Source: Cymodocea nodosa (Eukaryota > Streptophyta > Magnoliopsida > Alismatales > Cymodoceaceae). Taken from it: 64,000 nt of DNA. The DNA is taken from assembly GCA_036874045.1 (NCBI GenBank), contig CM072337.1, forward strand, positions 21,116,001 through 21,180,000. The letters run 5' to 3'. The notes beneath the pieces were generated by a model that was not told where the DNA came from, did no database searches, and saw only the letters and a program-made list of their open reading frames with translations. How positions within the stretch are numbered: the stretch's first letter is position 1; each line of letters starts with the position of its first letter. Below are positions 24,391-36,975 of this stretch, one piece after another. The translations under genes were made by a program, and so were the position numbers.

Positions 24391-27300
24391 ATGGACAAGT
24401 ACGAGAAGATGGAGAAGGTGGGCGAGGGAACCTACGGCAAGGTGTATAAGGCCAAGGACAAGACTACCGGCCAGCTCGTCGCCCTCAAGAAAACCCGTCT
24501 CGAGATGGACGAGGAGGGCATCCCGCCTACCACCCTCCGCGAGATCTCCCTCCTACAGTTGCTTTCCCAGAGCATCTACATCGTCAGGTCTGCCGCTGCT
24601 GTTGAGAAAGATAGAATTTCGTTTTGTATTTCGCATTTTTTCGGTTGATGTTTGATATATTTTTTGGGATTCTGGACTGCAGGTTGCTATGTGTGGAGCA
24701 AGTGGACAAGAATGGGAGGGCCTTGCTCTACCTTGTGTTCGAGTATCTCGAGACGGACCTTAAGAAGTTCATAGATTCGTACCGCAAGGCGCCGAATCCC
24801 AGACCTCTTCCTCCTCAACTCATCAAGGTATCTGGATTCTTCGTTTGCCTTTGTGATTACTCGAATGAATAAAGCGTTGGCCGTTCGTTGTTCTGTTATC
24901 GTTTCCTTGTGTGGCAGAGTTTCTTGTATCAGTTGTGCAAGGGCGTCGCCCATTGCCACGGTCACGGGGTACTCCACAGGTTCATCATCTTTGCATTTTG
25001 CTACATGAATTTTGGCCGCAAAAGTAGATTTTTCTAATGATATTAAATATGTAAGAGTATATCTGGTTTTAAAGATGGATTATCATTTACTAAGGGATTT
25101 GAAGCCTCAGAATCTTTTAGTGGACATGGAAAAGGGGGTCTTGAAGATTGCTGATCTAGGCTTGGGGAGGGCTTTCACCGTTCCACTTAAGTGCTACACG
25201 CATGAGGTTTGCTCTATGATCTTGTGTCGTCATGCTTTTGGCTTCAAATTGTATTCTTACTTGTTCGATTACAGATTGTTACTCTTTGGTATAGAGCGCC
25301 TGAGGTTCTTCTGGGAGCTACTCATTACTCAACTGCAGTGGATATGTGGTCTGTTGGGTGCATTTTTGGTAAATACTCGTTCTTACACGCTTCTTCTTAG
25401 TTACGAGGGAGTAATTTAATGTTTTGGGCAGCAGGAATTTTGTTGCATGCAATTTGCATGCGCTATTCATTTTTCCTTCCTCTGTAAACGTGTTACCATC
25501 TCCTTCTATTCTTTATTAAATATCACGTTATTCTTTGCATTTTACAACTGGAGGCAGTATGGATGGTGGATGAGAGGATAATGCTCGAAAGTGTATATGG
25601 ATTTTGAAGAGAGATAGGAAATGGATTCATGCGATTTCCCAATCTATTATTAGACATGTGCTGGTTAGGGGAAAATTCTAATGGACTTCACTAGTCTTTA
25701 TGAACGTAAATGTTTGAATCCTAACTAAATTCTTAATGATCTTCATTTACAGAATACATAACATTTAGTAATCAATCCACTAGCATTGAATGCTGTAGAT
25801 TTCATAATGCATGATAGAAACATGTAGTCTATTTCCAACATTATAGGTTTTGTTGGAGAAGAGAAAAGAGTTTTGTGTATTTCCTTAAAAGAAAAGATAC
25901 AAGTATATATATAAGGGGTAGAATCCATATAAGGATCCATTTACCTAAATAACAACAAACACAACTCTAACACTCTCCCTCAAGTTGTAGAATATATGTT
26001 AACTAAACCTAGCTTGTTACATAGATAATTGAAAATTTTATAACTCAAAGCCTTGGTTAGAATATCAGCTCATTCTTCAGAAGAGAGGATATGTGGAGTA
26101 CAAACAACTCCTTTAGTGACCAAATTCCTTATATAGTGGCAATCAATCTCAATATATTTCGTGCACTCATGAAATGTCTCATTCTTAACAATATATATGG
26201 CAGATTAATTCTCACAGTATATAGTCATTGCCCCATCAACTGTCACCCCAAGTTCTTTTAAAAATGAACTGAGTCACACCATCTCACATCCTGTGAACCT
26301 CATGGCTCTATACTTAGCCTCGACGTTAGAGCAGGAGACCACACTTTGCTTCTTGCTCCTCTAGGTGACCAAGTTCCCCCCTACATAAGTTAGATATACA
26401 GAGGTGGACTTTCTATCTCCTTTGTCTCCAGCAAAGTCAACATCTGAGAAGACTTCACCCAACAAATGTTCATAACACTGATACAATAGACCATTCTCTA
26501 GAGCTCCCTTGATGTATGCAAGCACTCACAGAGCTCCTTGCCAATGTATACTTCTAGGCTGATACATAAATTGACTAAGTAGTCTCACAGTATATGCAAT
26601 GTCAGGTCTGGTAACGGTGAGATAAATGAGTTTACCCACCAATCTGCGATAGCTCATAGGATCTGACATCTCTTTTGATGACAAATCTTAGAAGAGAAGG
26701 TTTTGCTTGATAGGTGTAGTCTTTGGTTTGCACCCCAACATCCTTGTTTTTGTCAACAAGTCAAGAGCATATTTCCTTTGTGACAACATCAACCTCCCCT
26801 TAAGTATGCAAACTCCACTCCTAGAAAGTACCTTAGATGCCCTAGGTCTTTTATTTCAAAGACCGTGCCTAAATGCTCCTTAGTTTTGATGATCCCCTTC
26901 TGATCATCACTAGTGAGAAGAATATCATCGACATATATTGCTAGAACAGTGTATCCTCGTGCAGACTTACGAATGAACACCGAATGATCAACTACACATC
27001 TCTGGAAACCACTGCTGAACAAGACACCACTAAGTCTCTCAAACCAAACTCGTGGACTCTTCTTCAATCCATAAATCACTTTCTTCAATTTACACACAAT
27101 TTGGTCTCCCTACCTGGTATGCCCTAGGGGTTGTGTCATATACACCTTTTCAGCCAAATCTCTATATAGGAAAACATTCTTTACATCAAGCTGGTGAAGT
27201 TTCCAATCATTGTTAATAGTCATAGATAGTAATACTCTAATAGAATTGAAGCGAGCCACTAGAAAGAAAGTTTCTGCATAATCAACCCCATATTCTTGGG

Positions 27301-30300
27301 TGAAGCTCCTAACCACAAGTTGTGCATTGTGTCTCTCCACTGTACCATCTAGTTTGAACTTCACAGTGAAAACCCATTTGCAAGATATTAGATTGGCATC
27401 AGTAGGGCAAGGAACCAACTCCCATGTACCTCGTGATCACAAGACTTGCATCTTTTGATCCATGGTTTGTTTACAAGGACATTGTAAAGCTTCCTGGTAT
27501 GTCTTAGGTACACCTTCAGACATGACAGATAGAGCAAAATTACGGCAGGAGGAGGTAAGGTGATCATAAAAAATAAATCGAGAGATGGGGTGTTGTGTGC
27601 AAGAGCGTATACCTTTACGAAAAGCAATCGATAATTCATTTAAGGTGGTAGTAAGATCTACATCTAAGGCGGTCCTTGGTGGAGCCACAAAGACAATCTT
27701 AGGTCATTGTCGCCTTTGACACACGTACATAGATTTGTCTGCAACCACATTGTTTACCCTAGTTATGTCAGAGGTCTCTTCCACATGTCTGTCATCAGGA
27801 GTGAGGTAGGGCAATAGAAGACTAGTGGTGTTAGACTCAATAAAATCAACCTGTTGCGAAAAATAAGGTTGATCCTCCAAAAAGGTGACATCAAAGGAAG
27901 TGAAATACCGTCTTGTAGGAGGGTGATAACATCTATACCCTTTCTATGTCTTAGAGTACTCGACAAACACACACTTGAGGGCATGAGCATAAAGCTTATC
28001 TAATCTTGGACTAAGATCTTGAACATAGGTTGTACATCCAAATACTCTAGAAGTGAGGTGAAACAATTCTCCATCAAGATAGAGGCAGTGTAGAGGAACC
28101 TTTCCCTTAAGGAGAGAAGAAGACATCCTATTAATAAGGTAGACAGCGATAAGAACAGCTTCAGTCCAAAAATACTTAGGAACGTTCATGTGAATCAGAA
28201 GAGTCTACATGATATCTAGTAAATGACGATGTTTCCTCTCAGCCACCCTATTTTGTTGGGAGGTGTGAAGACACGTAGTCTGGTGAAGGATCCCCTTGGA
28301 AAGGTAGAGGTTTTGAAAATAAGAGCTCACAAACTCAAGGGCGTTATCAGTTCAAAGACATTTTGAAGTCACAGAAAACTAAGTATTAATTTCACAAACA
28401 AAATTTTCAATATAAGTAACAATAGATTTTCTATCCTTTAAGAAGTACACCCAACAGACACGAGAGAAATCATCAACTAACACAAGATAATATCGATAAC
28501 CTCTTAAGGAAGTTACCTGACTCGGACCCCAAACATCACAACGAATCAGATCAAACATAGCAAGACTCTTTGTAAGAGACACACGAGGGTGAGAAGAACG
28601 ACTATGTTTGCCAACTTGACAGTACTCACACTGAAACTCAGAAATATCAATCCACGGTAATATCTGCTGTAGTTTGTGGATTGAGGGGTGACCAAGACGA
28701 CGATGCTAAAGAAGAGGTGACACAATAATGGAAGATAGCATGACAGCCAGACCACGTGAAGGTATATCTCGAGCAAGTACATACTCCCTGGTGCTCCTTT
28801 TATGGCCCAAACCAATTCTCATCCTAGTCTGCAGATCTTAAAAGGTACAATGGAAGGGAAAGAATGTCACAAAGCAAGATAGCTAGGTAGTAATGACACT
28901 AATTGAAATCAAGTTAACGGAAAGTTCAAGGACAAGAAGGGTGTTCTCAGGCCGAATATCTGGGGTGGCCTTAATAGTACCACGTCTAGATATCGGGCAT
29001 GAGCCATCATCAGCCATGGTGACACTGTGGAGACTTGGAATTTTTTGGAGGCGAGAGAAAAGGGTAGGGCAACCTGTCATGTACTGAGAGGTACCAGAGT
29101 CATAATCTAGGATTGTGCCTCACTTGTGCGCACAACCATACCAGAAGTGGAAGCCAAGGAAGCTATGGTAGTGTGACTAGGGCCTTGTGTCCTCTTCAAC
29201 CTCTCATACTCCTGTTGTGTAATCACCACCATCAGTTGAGTTACCATTAGATTTTGTCATCACTCTCGTTTAGGTTGGCTTGTCAAATTTCTCCCAACAC
29301 TTCTCAGAACGATGGTTAGCTTTATCACAATGAATGCAAGGAGTCCTATGTCGCCTAGATCCCTCTTAGCTAGAGACAAAGTTGGGACGGCTCTCCTGTC
29401 GGCCAGATGCCCCTTTTACTGCCAAAACTGAGCTGTCTTGAGTCTCTGTAATAGTCATATTGCTTGCCTTGGAGATATGGAGGACTCGAGCAAAGACAGA
29501 TCCCAGGTCAGGTGTCCCCTGACTTGAGAGACTAGCTCCTGAGGGAGATTAGACAAAAACGCAGCCACCTGTAGATCGTTTCTATACCTTTGGAGTGTGA
29601 CCAAGTCAGTAGTCAAAGGCTGAAGAGCATTCAACTCCTTAAAGAGAGACCTCATCGTCTCATAATACTCCTACACAGATTGACTGTCTATCTTGAGTGT
29701 GAAAATCTACTCATAAACATCATACACTTTCAAGATGTTTCTCTCTTCCACATATATCTGTTTAAAAGTATCCTATATTAGTTTGGCCAAGCGAAGCATC
29801 ATGACACCCTTAGCTACGGTTGGCTCAATGCTATTCTTTAGCCAAGTGATTACAGTAGCATCATCAGCAAACCAATTGTCATACCATGCCTCCTTGATAT
29901 CCATCGGCAGTTGGGTTAGGTGCTTGCTCTTCCTCTTAACAGCTACAAATGTAAGGAAGCTCAATGACCATGTGTGATAGTTAAGTTCATTAAGTTTCAC
30001 AGATGGCCTTGACAAGGGATGAATCACAGAGTCCCTAAACGTCATCAAGCTAACAACTGGACCTTATAGATGGTTTCAGTAGCCACCTTTTGCATTAGGT
30101 CAGCAACTCTAGCTGACCCAACTACTTCTGCTAGTCACCATCCAATGTGACAGCTATAGAGGACATCTGCAAACAGTAGACAAGTTGGCGTCGGTGTCGG
30201 CGTCGACAGCGGCAATGACCACGACGGCTACAATGGCAGTTGCGACACGATCGTGACGACAGTGACTGGGGGTGCGACAATGACGATAGTAGTTGCGGCC

Positions 30301-33300
30301 CCGACGATGGCAACTACAGTCGCGACCGTGACTACAGCGATTGCGGTTGTGACAACAATGGTGGCGGCGGTGACGACTGGAGGCCTAGGAAAATGTAATC
30401 TAGCTCTTATACCATGTTAGAGAAGAGAAAAGAGTTTTGTGGATTTCCTTGAAAGAAAAGATACAAGTATATATATAAAGGGTAAGATCCATTTACCTAA
30501 ATAACAACAAACACAACTCTAATAGGTTTATAACACATTGTTCTTTGCTATCCTTAGAATTCTGCAACTGTACATTTCATAATGTATGGCAAGAACATGA
30601 TGATTCAATTTGTTGTAAGTTTACAACACATCATTCCTTTGAATCCTTAAAATTCTACAATAGTGTCAATCTCAAATCAACTATCACATATTCTTCATTG
30701 AATTCACATTCAAATTTTCAAACAATATCAAAATGCTTTTCCAAGATTTTGCTTTATTACTCCTTTGCAGTAGGTAGGTTTTTTTTCTTGATAATGGAAG
30801 TGTTCTTACCTGTGCTTGAACCTAGGTCATCTTTCTTAGGTCACATTTGGATCAACTTATCTCTAGGTGCTTTTTTTAAAATAAATGCTTATTGTAATAG
30901 GCTGTTCCAAATGTTTTTTTATGCCACTTATTGGAATAAGCTCTTAGTAGCTTATCATTACATTCAAATGCTTATTGGTTAAGCAACTTTGGATAGCTTA
31001 TAAATAGACTTCATTAGCTTTTTCCAAATTCATCCTCAATTCTAAAAATAAATTTAAAAAATCCTCTCCTAAACCCTACTCCACTAATTCCATGCACACA
31101 CACCTTTATTGCCCTATCTACCATTTATGGAGGATGGTGGAGAAGAGTGGAAGTGTGCAAAGGACTATGTACCAATGACACCTAATTGACTCTACATCAC
31201 CTAACGCATATGATACCAATCAGAGAAGCATTGGCTGCATAGAACTTTGTCTCCTCTGAGCTATTTTGCAATAATCACCTATATGTGTTGGAGCAATTGT
31301 CTATGCAGAAGTCCCTTTTTTTAGTGTCCCTCATGTGTTCTTCCCATGAAGTACAAAGCACAATAGAACACAGGGGTATTGTTTTGGGGAAAAACATTAG
31401 GGATTTCATTTAAAGTAACAATTGTCTTTTGGGACTGGAGGTGTCAATTGGGTCGAGCTATTATGGGTCAATCTAACTCGGTCTGACTAGATTTAAGAAA
31501 TCGGGTCGAGTCAAGCTACAATATATTAAAAAATCGGCCTACAAACCGAGCTGGGTTGACCCATGGGTCGATTCGAGTCAGGCCTGAGCTAGCCCACAAG
31601 TCGATTCGAACTGGGCCTAGACTGGCCTACATGCCTAACTCGTAAGTCCGTAACTCTTTTAACGTTTGTTTTTTACGAACGTTATTTCAATATTCATAAA
31701 ATAACGTTTCTTTTTCAACATTCGTTTTTTACTTTTAATGTTCATTTTTCAACGTTTGTTTTTTAATGCTTTTTTTACTCATGTGAGTCGTGTCTCGTAA
31801 AAAATGAACGTTGAAAAATGAATGTTATTTTAACGTTAATAAAAAATAAATGTTGAAATAACATTCGTAAAATACGAACATTGAAATCAACGAAAAAAAA
31901 GAGAGGAGAAAGATGAAAGGTAGAGAAGAATGGTGAATGGTAATGAAAAAATTTATAAATAGAGAAAAAAGTTAGAAATTTTTTCGCAATTCATACTCAT
32001 TCAATCTTCTCCCTTTCTTACACAAAATACAAAGTTCATCTTTCAGACTTTAACTTTCTTCAACTCTCAAGTCAAATTCTTTACAAAAGTAGCATACAAC
32101 TCTAAAGGCTTTATCTTCAATAGCGTTGTTGGTGTTAATGATGATTTTAAGCAAGAACAATAATATTCTTAGGCTTAAACTATAGAAGGTGAAGCATCGA
32201 TTTCAACTATTACTATTAAATTAAGAAGAATGTCAAATTTATGGTTAAAGTTTACAATAAAAATGAAAAAGCTGGGAGATGGTACTATAGTGAAAATAGT
32301 CTACTGTAACATTTGCAATGTAGACTTCTCATGCAAAGCTTCAAGTAGTACAAGTCATTTATCATCTAACTAGTTGTTTATCTAAAAATCTTGAAAAAAA
32401 TAAAATAATTCAAACACAACTTAATTTTAACACTAAAGATAATATAACACAATGACATTATGATCCTAATAATGTTAGAGTATTATATACTAAATTTATT
32501 ATTGTTCAAAATTTACCTATTAATTTTGGTGATAGTCAACATTTTCAAGAATATATTTCACAAGCTTATTATCTATAATTTAAAAAAATTTCTAGAAATA
32601 CAACTAGGCAAGATATTATTGAAATTTATAATAAACTTAGAATGAAATTAATTAATATAATAGGTTTTATTAACACATCTATAGTATGTACATTTGATAT
32701 TTAGGAGGGTAAAACTAAAATAAGATATATTGTTGTTATTATTCATTTTATTGATGATAATTGAGTTTTACAAAAATGATTAATAGAGTTTAGAAGAATA
32801 AATCATCCACATAATGCTTAAAATATTTTTTCTATTATTATGAAAATTTTTGAATTTTATGGAATTAAAGAAAAAATAGGTAGTATTACATTTTATAATG
32901 CATCTAGTAATAATTACAAAAATAATGTATTTTTAATTTGAATTCAGGAATAAAATAATTATTTTAACTTTATGACTTGTGTTTGAATGTGTTGATGGAT
33001 GATGAATCATAAATGATGCATTGATGATGTCTTCATGTTGATGCTAATATGATGAATCATGATTTATGAATGATGAATTATGTTTAATATTCATATATTT
33101 TTAAATAATGTGTTTAAATGATAAATTGATAATTGATTATAAGATAATGTTGTAATTTTTTTATTTTAATTTAAAATCAAGAAAATAAATATAAAAAAAT
33201 AAAAAAACTTTGGTCTAATCAAAGTTGAGCTTCGATCAAATCAAAGGAAAAAAAAAAAATTTGGATTTGATCGAAGCTAAGTTGCGGCAAACCTAAGAAA

Positions 33301-35463
33301 AAAATAAAAAATTTCGGTCTGACCAAAATAGAGATTTGGTTAGATTGAAGAAAAAATAAATAAAATAAAAAAATTGGTCAAATTGAAGTTGAGCTTTGGT
33401 TAGACTAAAGGAAAAAATAAAAACTTCGATCGATCAAATTGAAAAAAAAAAAAAAAAAAAAATCAACTTCGATCAAATCAAAGGAAAAAATAAATAATCA
33501 ATTTCGATCAAATCAAAGGAAAAAATAAAAAACTTCGATCGATTGAACTGAAGAAAAATAATAATAATAAAAAGTTTAAAAAAATCAAAAATTTTGATTA
33601 GACTAAAGTGGAGTTTCAATTAAATTAAAAAAGAAAATCGATTGGATCGAAGTCAAGCTTAAGTTAGACCGATGAAAAAATAAAAAATTTTAGTCGAATC
33701 AAAGTTAACCTTCAATCAAATCAAAAAAAAAAAATTTTAAAATAAAAAATTATAAAAGTAAGCTAGACTATGAGTCAGGTCAGGCTGTCCCAAAAGTTTT
33801 CAAGCTAAATCGGACCTAGTTGTCTCAAAAAAATTAAAAAAATTTAGGCCTAGTCTATAGCCCGAATGGGCTAATACTTTTTGGACTGGTCTAGCTCATT
33901 GACACCTCTATTTGGAACTATATATACCACATGAAAATGCTTAGAAAGATCATTTGTTTACTACATCTAAATGAACTTATTGAAATGCACAAATAAGCCA
34001 TGAATGGTATTACTTATGAATAAGCTAGCTTATTTCAATAAACTAATTTACAAAAAGTGCATCCAAACGTTACCTTAGTTATCATGAGATAATGGCAACT
34101 GAGGGGAAGATTGACTGTGCTGCTTGCTGTTGGTTTGATCATGCATTCTTCGTGAGCAACAATTGATTGTATATATTTTATTTGGTCTGTCAGTTTCTTC
34201 ACTATCTTACCTTTTATGTATTTTTTCTTCATTTTCACCCATGTTATCATAGAGAAAGAAAATTGGTGGTTGGAATTTATAATTATAAATATTTTCATGC
34301 AGCTGAGATGGTAAGAAGACAAGCTCTGTTCGCTGGCGACTCAGAATTACAGCAACTGCTTCATATATTCAGGTACATGGTATATCTATTGATGGAACAT
34401 TCTATCCAAACTACATCAACCACATTCTAGTATTCACACTGTTGCATATCAGACTACATCTTGTTTGATCAATCTTCGGCTCTGGGGTCTGAAAAATGTC
34501 TAATTGTGCATAGTTTTGTCTCTATGATTGAATAGATTGTTTCCTACAAACACAACTTTCAGGTCACAATAAAGTAACGTTACTGTTTCACCAAGGTTTT
34601 CCCCCTTGCCTTATTTTCTTATCCTATTTATAGCAAGATAATAACCCATTTTCGTAACCTAAATTTTGCTTTAGTCATTCATATCTTTGATGAAGGAGAT
34701 ACCAGTTGTGAAGGAATTGCAAGTGGTGTTCCAAGTACCACTTCATAGGAAATTCTTATTTGTGCAACCGTCGTTTTCTTCCCTTATTGCTTTACATGGC
34801 TTTCGTTATCACAATTGCTTGATTTACTTGTCCTAAAGATTGTTAGGCACCCCTACCGAGGAACAATGGCCTGGAGTCAGATCTCTAAGAGACTGGCACG
34901 AGTATCCACAATGGAAACCTCAAAACATAGCTCGTGCAGTTCCTTTATTGGAGTCTGATGGCGTTGATCTTCTACTGGTAAAGTTTTCCTGGATCATTCA
35001 TGATACTGTTACACATTCCACTTGAGCTTTGTTCTTCCATAAAATATTTGATCAATTCATAGATTTGGTTGCAATTTCATTGTGATTCACCTGCCCTATG
35101 AACATTTCTACTTGAACTCTTGTGGTCATATTTAATGTTGCATTTTTTCCTCTCAACAAAATGCTTGTAGTAACTGTATGAGCAAATAATCAACCATATT
35201 GTCCAAAAAGGTTTTATCTATATTCGTTCTGCATCTTCATAATAAATTCAACTTCATTTGGTGCCTGATTTTGGTGGAGTGCTGGATATGTCCATATGTC
35301 AATCGAATAAAGCTTCTTATATATGTTTTATATTGCAGAAAATGCTTCTTATATATGTTTTATATTGCAGAAAATGCTTCAATATGATCCTGCAAAAAGA
35401 ATATCGGCAAAAGCAGCAATGAATCATCCCTACTTTGACAGCCTTGACAAGTCCCAATTCTAA
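24391..35463 (+). CDS. CDKB1: B-type cyclin-dependent kinase, 303 aa
   Basis: A plant-specific mitotic CDK that phosphorylates Ser/Thr substrates with A- or B-type cyclins at G2/M in the nucleus. Exons: 24391-24587, 24683-24827, 24918-24979, 25095-25206, 25275-25368, 34303-34372, 34839-34977, 35371-35463; all GT-AG and in phase, 912 nt. Features: glycine loop GEGTYGKVY (11-19) with the Thr14/Tyr15 inhibitory sites, catalytic Lys33, cyclin-contact helix PPTTLRE (45-51), catalytic HRDLKPQN (Asp136), DLG (Asp155), activation-loop Thr170 in CYTHE, WYRAPE, and the B1-type C-terminus ending SLDKSQF. The whole sequence looks B1-like ([23 protein letters not shown]), but the helix is the B2 form PPTTLRE rather than PPTALRE. 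Intron 5 is 8,934 bp and filled with transposons. Start 24391 is chosen because the family begins M-[DE]-K-Y-E-K. Confidence 0.95.
25851..25972 (-). repeat. LTR of the intronic Copia (3' LTR)
   Basis: 122 bp, TGTTGGAG...CTCTAACA on the plus strand. Next to it CTCTCCCTCAAG is the PPT (CTTGAGGGAGAG on the element strand). Confidence 0.88.
30400..30414 (-). other. Primer binding site of the intronic Copia
   Basis: The element strand reads TGGTATAAGAGCTAG directly after the LTR; compare TGGTATCAGAGC for initiator tRNA-Met, with one mismatch in the core. Confidence 0.8.
30415..30524 (-). repeat. LTR of the intronic Copia (5' LTR)
   Basis: 110 bp. Compared with the other LTR it lacks about 12 bp and ends ATA instead of ACA, a mutated terminal CA, just before the target duplication GGTTT. 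Confidence 0.85.
31655..31890. repeat. Inverted-repeat-rich segment inside hAT
   Basis: The motif AACGTTTGTTTTTTA, with variants, recurs at 31655-31775. Its complement (TAAAAAATGAACGTTGAAA type) recurs at 31796-31890. The segment can fold on itself through many short pairings. Confidence 0.6.
33190..33760 (+). repeat. Degenerate AT-rich tandem repeats inside hAT
   Basis: Irregular repeats of a unit resembling TTCGATCAAATCAAAGGAA followed by AAAATAAAAA, with variants TTTGGTTAGACTAAAGG and TTCGGTCTGACCAAA. There are about 10-15 units with variable spacing. Low-complexity expansion within the transposon, non-coding. Confidence 0.7.
35309..35370 (+). repeat. 32-bp tandem duplication carrying a splice acceptor
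   Basis: The segment cttcttatatatgtttta...ttgcagaaaatg occurs twice with a 32-bp period. This gives two TTGCAG acceptors, ending at 35338 and 35370, before the last CDKB exon. Only the second keeps the reading frame. Confidence 0.93.
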
Positions 35464-36975
35464 TTAGGGAAAAATATCTAAAGGCGTATCTAAGAATCCT
35501 TTTATTTGTCAATTTCCTTGTCTTGTAAAAGCAATTATTTTGCTTGCTTTGAGTGTCCGCATTGGCTAGTGTGACGAGGACATCTGTATACTCTGTGTTT
35601 CCTGTACCATTGTAGAATTGTTAAAAGTTTATCTGAACTTATTTGCGTTGTCTTATTGATATTAATGGTTTGTTGGTTACTGTTGAACATGCACCAGTTT
35701 TTTGAATGGAAAAGAAAGTCCGAATATACCTGTACCTTTTACTTCTACAGAAATTTCTATTTCTTTAGGTAACCGATCTCTCTTGTACCCATTGCCTTAG
35801 TGGCGTAAGGGTTCAAAATTGCGTCAGAAACCTACATGTAACGGGAAGATCTTGTGTTTTATGATGTAGAGCAGTAAAGTGGAATATTATCTGGTTCATC
35901 TACAAAAAAAGAAAACTATGAAATTTTTTTTATAATGATAGATTTTTTACATTCATTAGAGTTCAAAATGTAATAGAAATTACGAGTATTGTTATTTTTT
36001 ATTAATCGAATTATTTTATAAAACTCCAACATCAGGCCATCCCTGTGCAGATTGAAAGCAAACCGGAAAACTCCTTGATTGAATTTCGTATGCACCACAG
36101 ATGTACCGTAGGCTTCAGCCAGCCTAGGCTAAAGAATGGACACAGATTGGGCCGAAAGACACAAGTTGGGTTGTGCCCGAGGGGCCAGGCATGAGTCTCA
36201 CCGAACCGAAGTCGAGCACACTCCGACTCGATCCTTGTCAACGGTCAAACTAGACACCTCCCAACCAGAGACCCACCGTTAGTCTACTGCTTGAAGGGCT
36301 AGGCCGGTCCGACCCCTATCAGCCACCGATAGCCGATAGGAATGCTTTCAATATTAAAAATATATATATTTACGTATAATAAAAAAAATTAATAATAACC
36401 TGTATTAAATATACCTATATATCGTTACAAAATTTTAAAAAATTAAATTAAACTTACCTATATATCATTAAAAAAAAAGTCATCATTTTACTTTCACATC
36501 CTCATCTTTGTTATTTCCCTAACCAAAATCATAAATTTTTAATAACGTCTAAGTAAATATAAATTTTTAAATGATATAATACAAGTAATTATCAAATTTT
36601 TTTACGATACATAAGAAAAGAAATGTCAAAAAACCAATCATAACATCGACCTCATGGTTACGAAGACGAGGACAGACTAAAGTGAGAGACCACCGCACAA
36701 ATGTTGGTTACCAATCGAAAGTAAACAAAATCAATCACGGGTTAGCATTCGAACAAACCAAATACGAGACAAATGGCAGAAAGATATTTGCTTTCTACTA
36801 TTTTCCTCCCTCTTCTGGCGGAGATTCAACGTCCCATGTGAAACCGAAAGGAAGCGAATACACAAGCATGGGGCCTTGGTTCCCCACTCCTCACAATTCT
36901 CCCCTCTTCCTGACCACCACCTGATTACAACCTAACGCACAAAATTTCTGAGGGGGAGGAGATTGTTTCCAACCC
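35464..36975. other. CDKB 3' UTR and spacer to the LOR gene
   Basis: The first 200 bp look like a 3' UTR. A GC-richer patch at about 36040-36340 has no recognisable coding capacity and may be a transposon scrap. The rest is AT-rich and includes the 3' flank of the minus-strand LOR gene. Confidence 0.4.

Larger units (their letters stand above)
25851..30524 (-). mobile_element. Copia LTR retrotransposon in CDKB intron 5
   Basis: Two short LTRs (25851-25972 and 30415-30524) are flanked by the 5-bp direct repeat GGTTT (25846-25850, 30525-30529). Minus-strand order: PBS (about 30400-30414), gag (30048 to about 29455), a zinc knuckle C-x2-C-x4-H-x4-C at about 29290-29340, protease with an intact DSG near 29095, integrase (about 28800-27950), reverse transcriptase (27690-26789, IYVDDILL intact), RNase H (about 26700-26000), PPT (about 25973-25984). 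Many stops and frame changes make it inactive. Its orientation is opposite to CDKB, which usually makes intronic copies easier to tolerate. Confidence 0.93.
31436..33910 (+). mobile_element. hAT DNA transposon, decayed
   Basis: Terminal inverted repeat T[G/A]GAGGTGTCAAT at both ends and an 8-bp flanking duplication TTTGG[G/A]AC (31428-31435, 33911-33918) with one mismatch, as expected for hAT. Inside, about 32130-32940 on the plus strand carries transposase remnants: a BED zinc-finger-like region near 32290-32370 and a recognisable core segment ([11 protein letters not shown] at about 32730-32762, then [10 protein letters not shown] near 32885). Many stops interrupt it and the C-terminal dimerisation part is missing. 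The 3' part is replaced by the AT-rich repeat array at 33190-33760. Confidence 0.85.
30839..34074. mobile_element. Tourist-like (PIF/Harbinger-type) element interrupted by hAT
   Basis: The left end GGTCACATTTGGAT and the right end read in reverse (GGTAACGTTTGGAT) match at 12 of 14 bases, and TTA flanks both sides (30836-30838, 34075-34077). TTA/TAA target duplications are typical of PIF/Harbinger and their Tourist MITEs. Both arms also share AATAAGC-type sequence. Removing the nested hAT leaves about 750 bp with no coding capacity. Family assignment rests on ends and target site only. Confidence 0.65.
25369..34302 (+). other. CDKB intron 5, 8.9 kb, transposon-filled
   Basis: The donor (TTTG/GTAAAT) and acceptor (CATGCAG/CTGAG) join GCT (Ala) across the intron and restore the conserved SVGCIFAEMVRRQ. 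Inside are a Copia element on the opposite strand (25851-30524) and a Tourist-like element (30839-34074) that itself contains a hAT element (31436-33910). All other introns of this gene are 90-470 bp. Confidence 0.9.
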
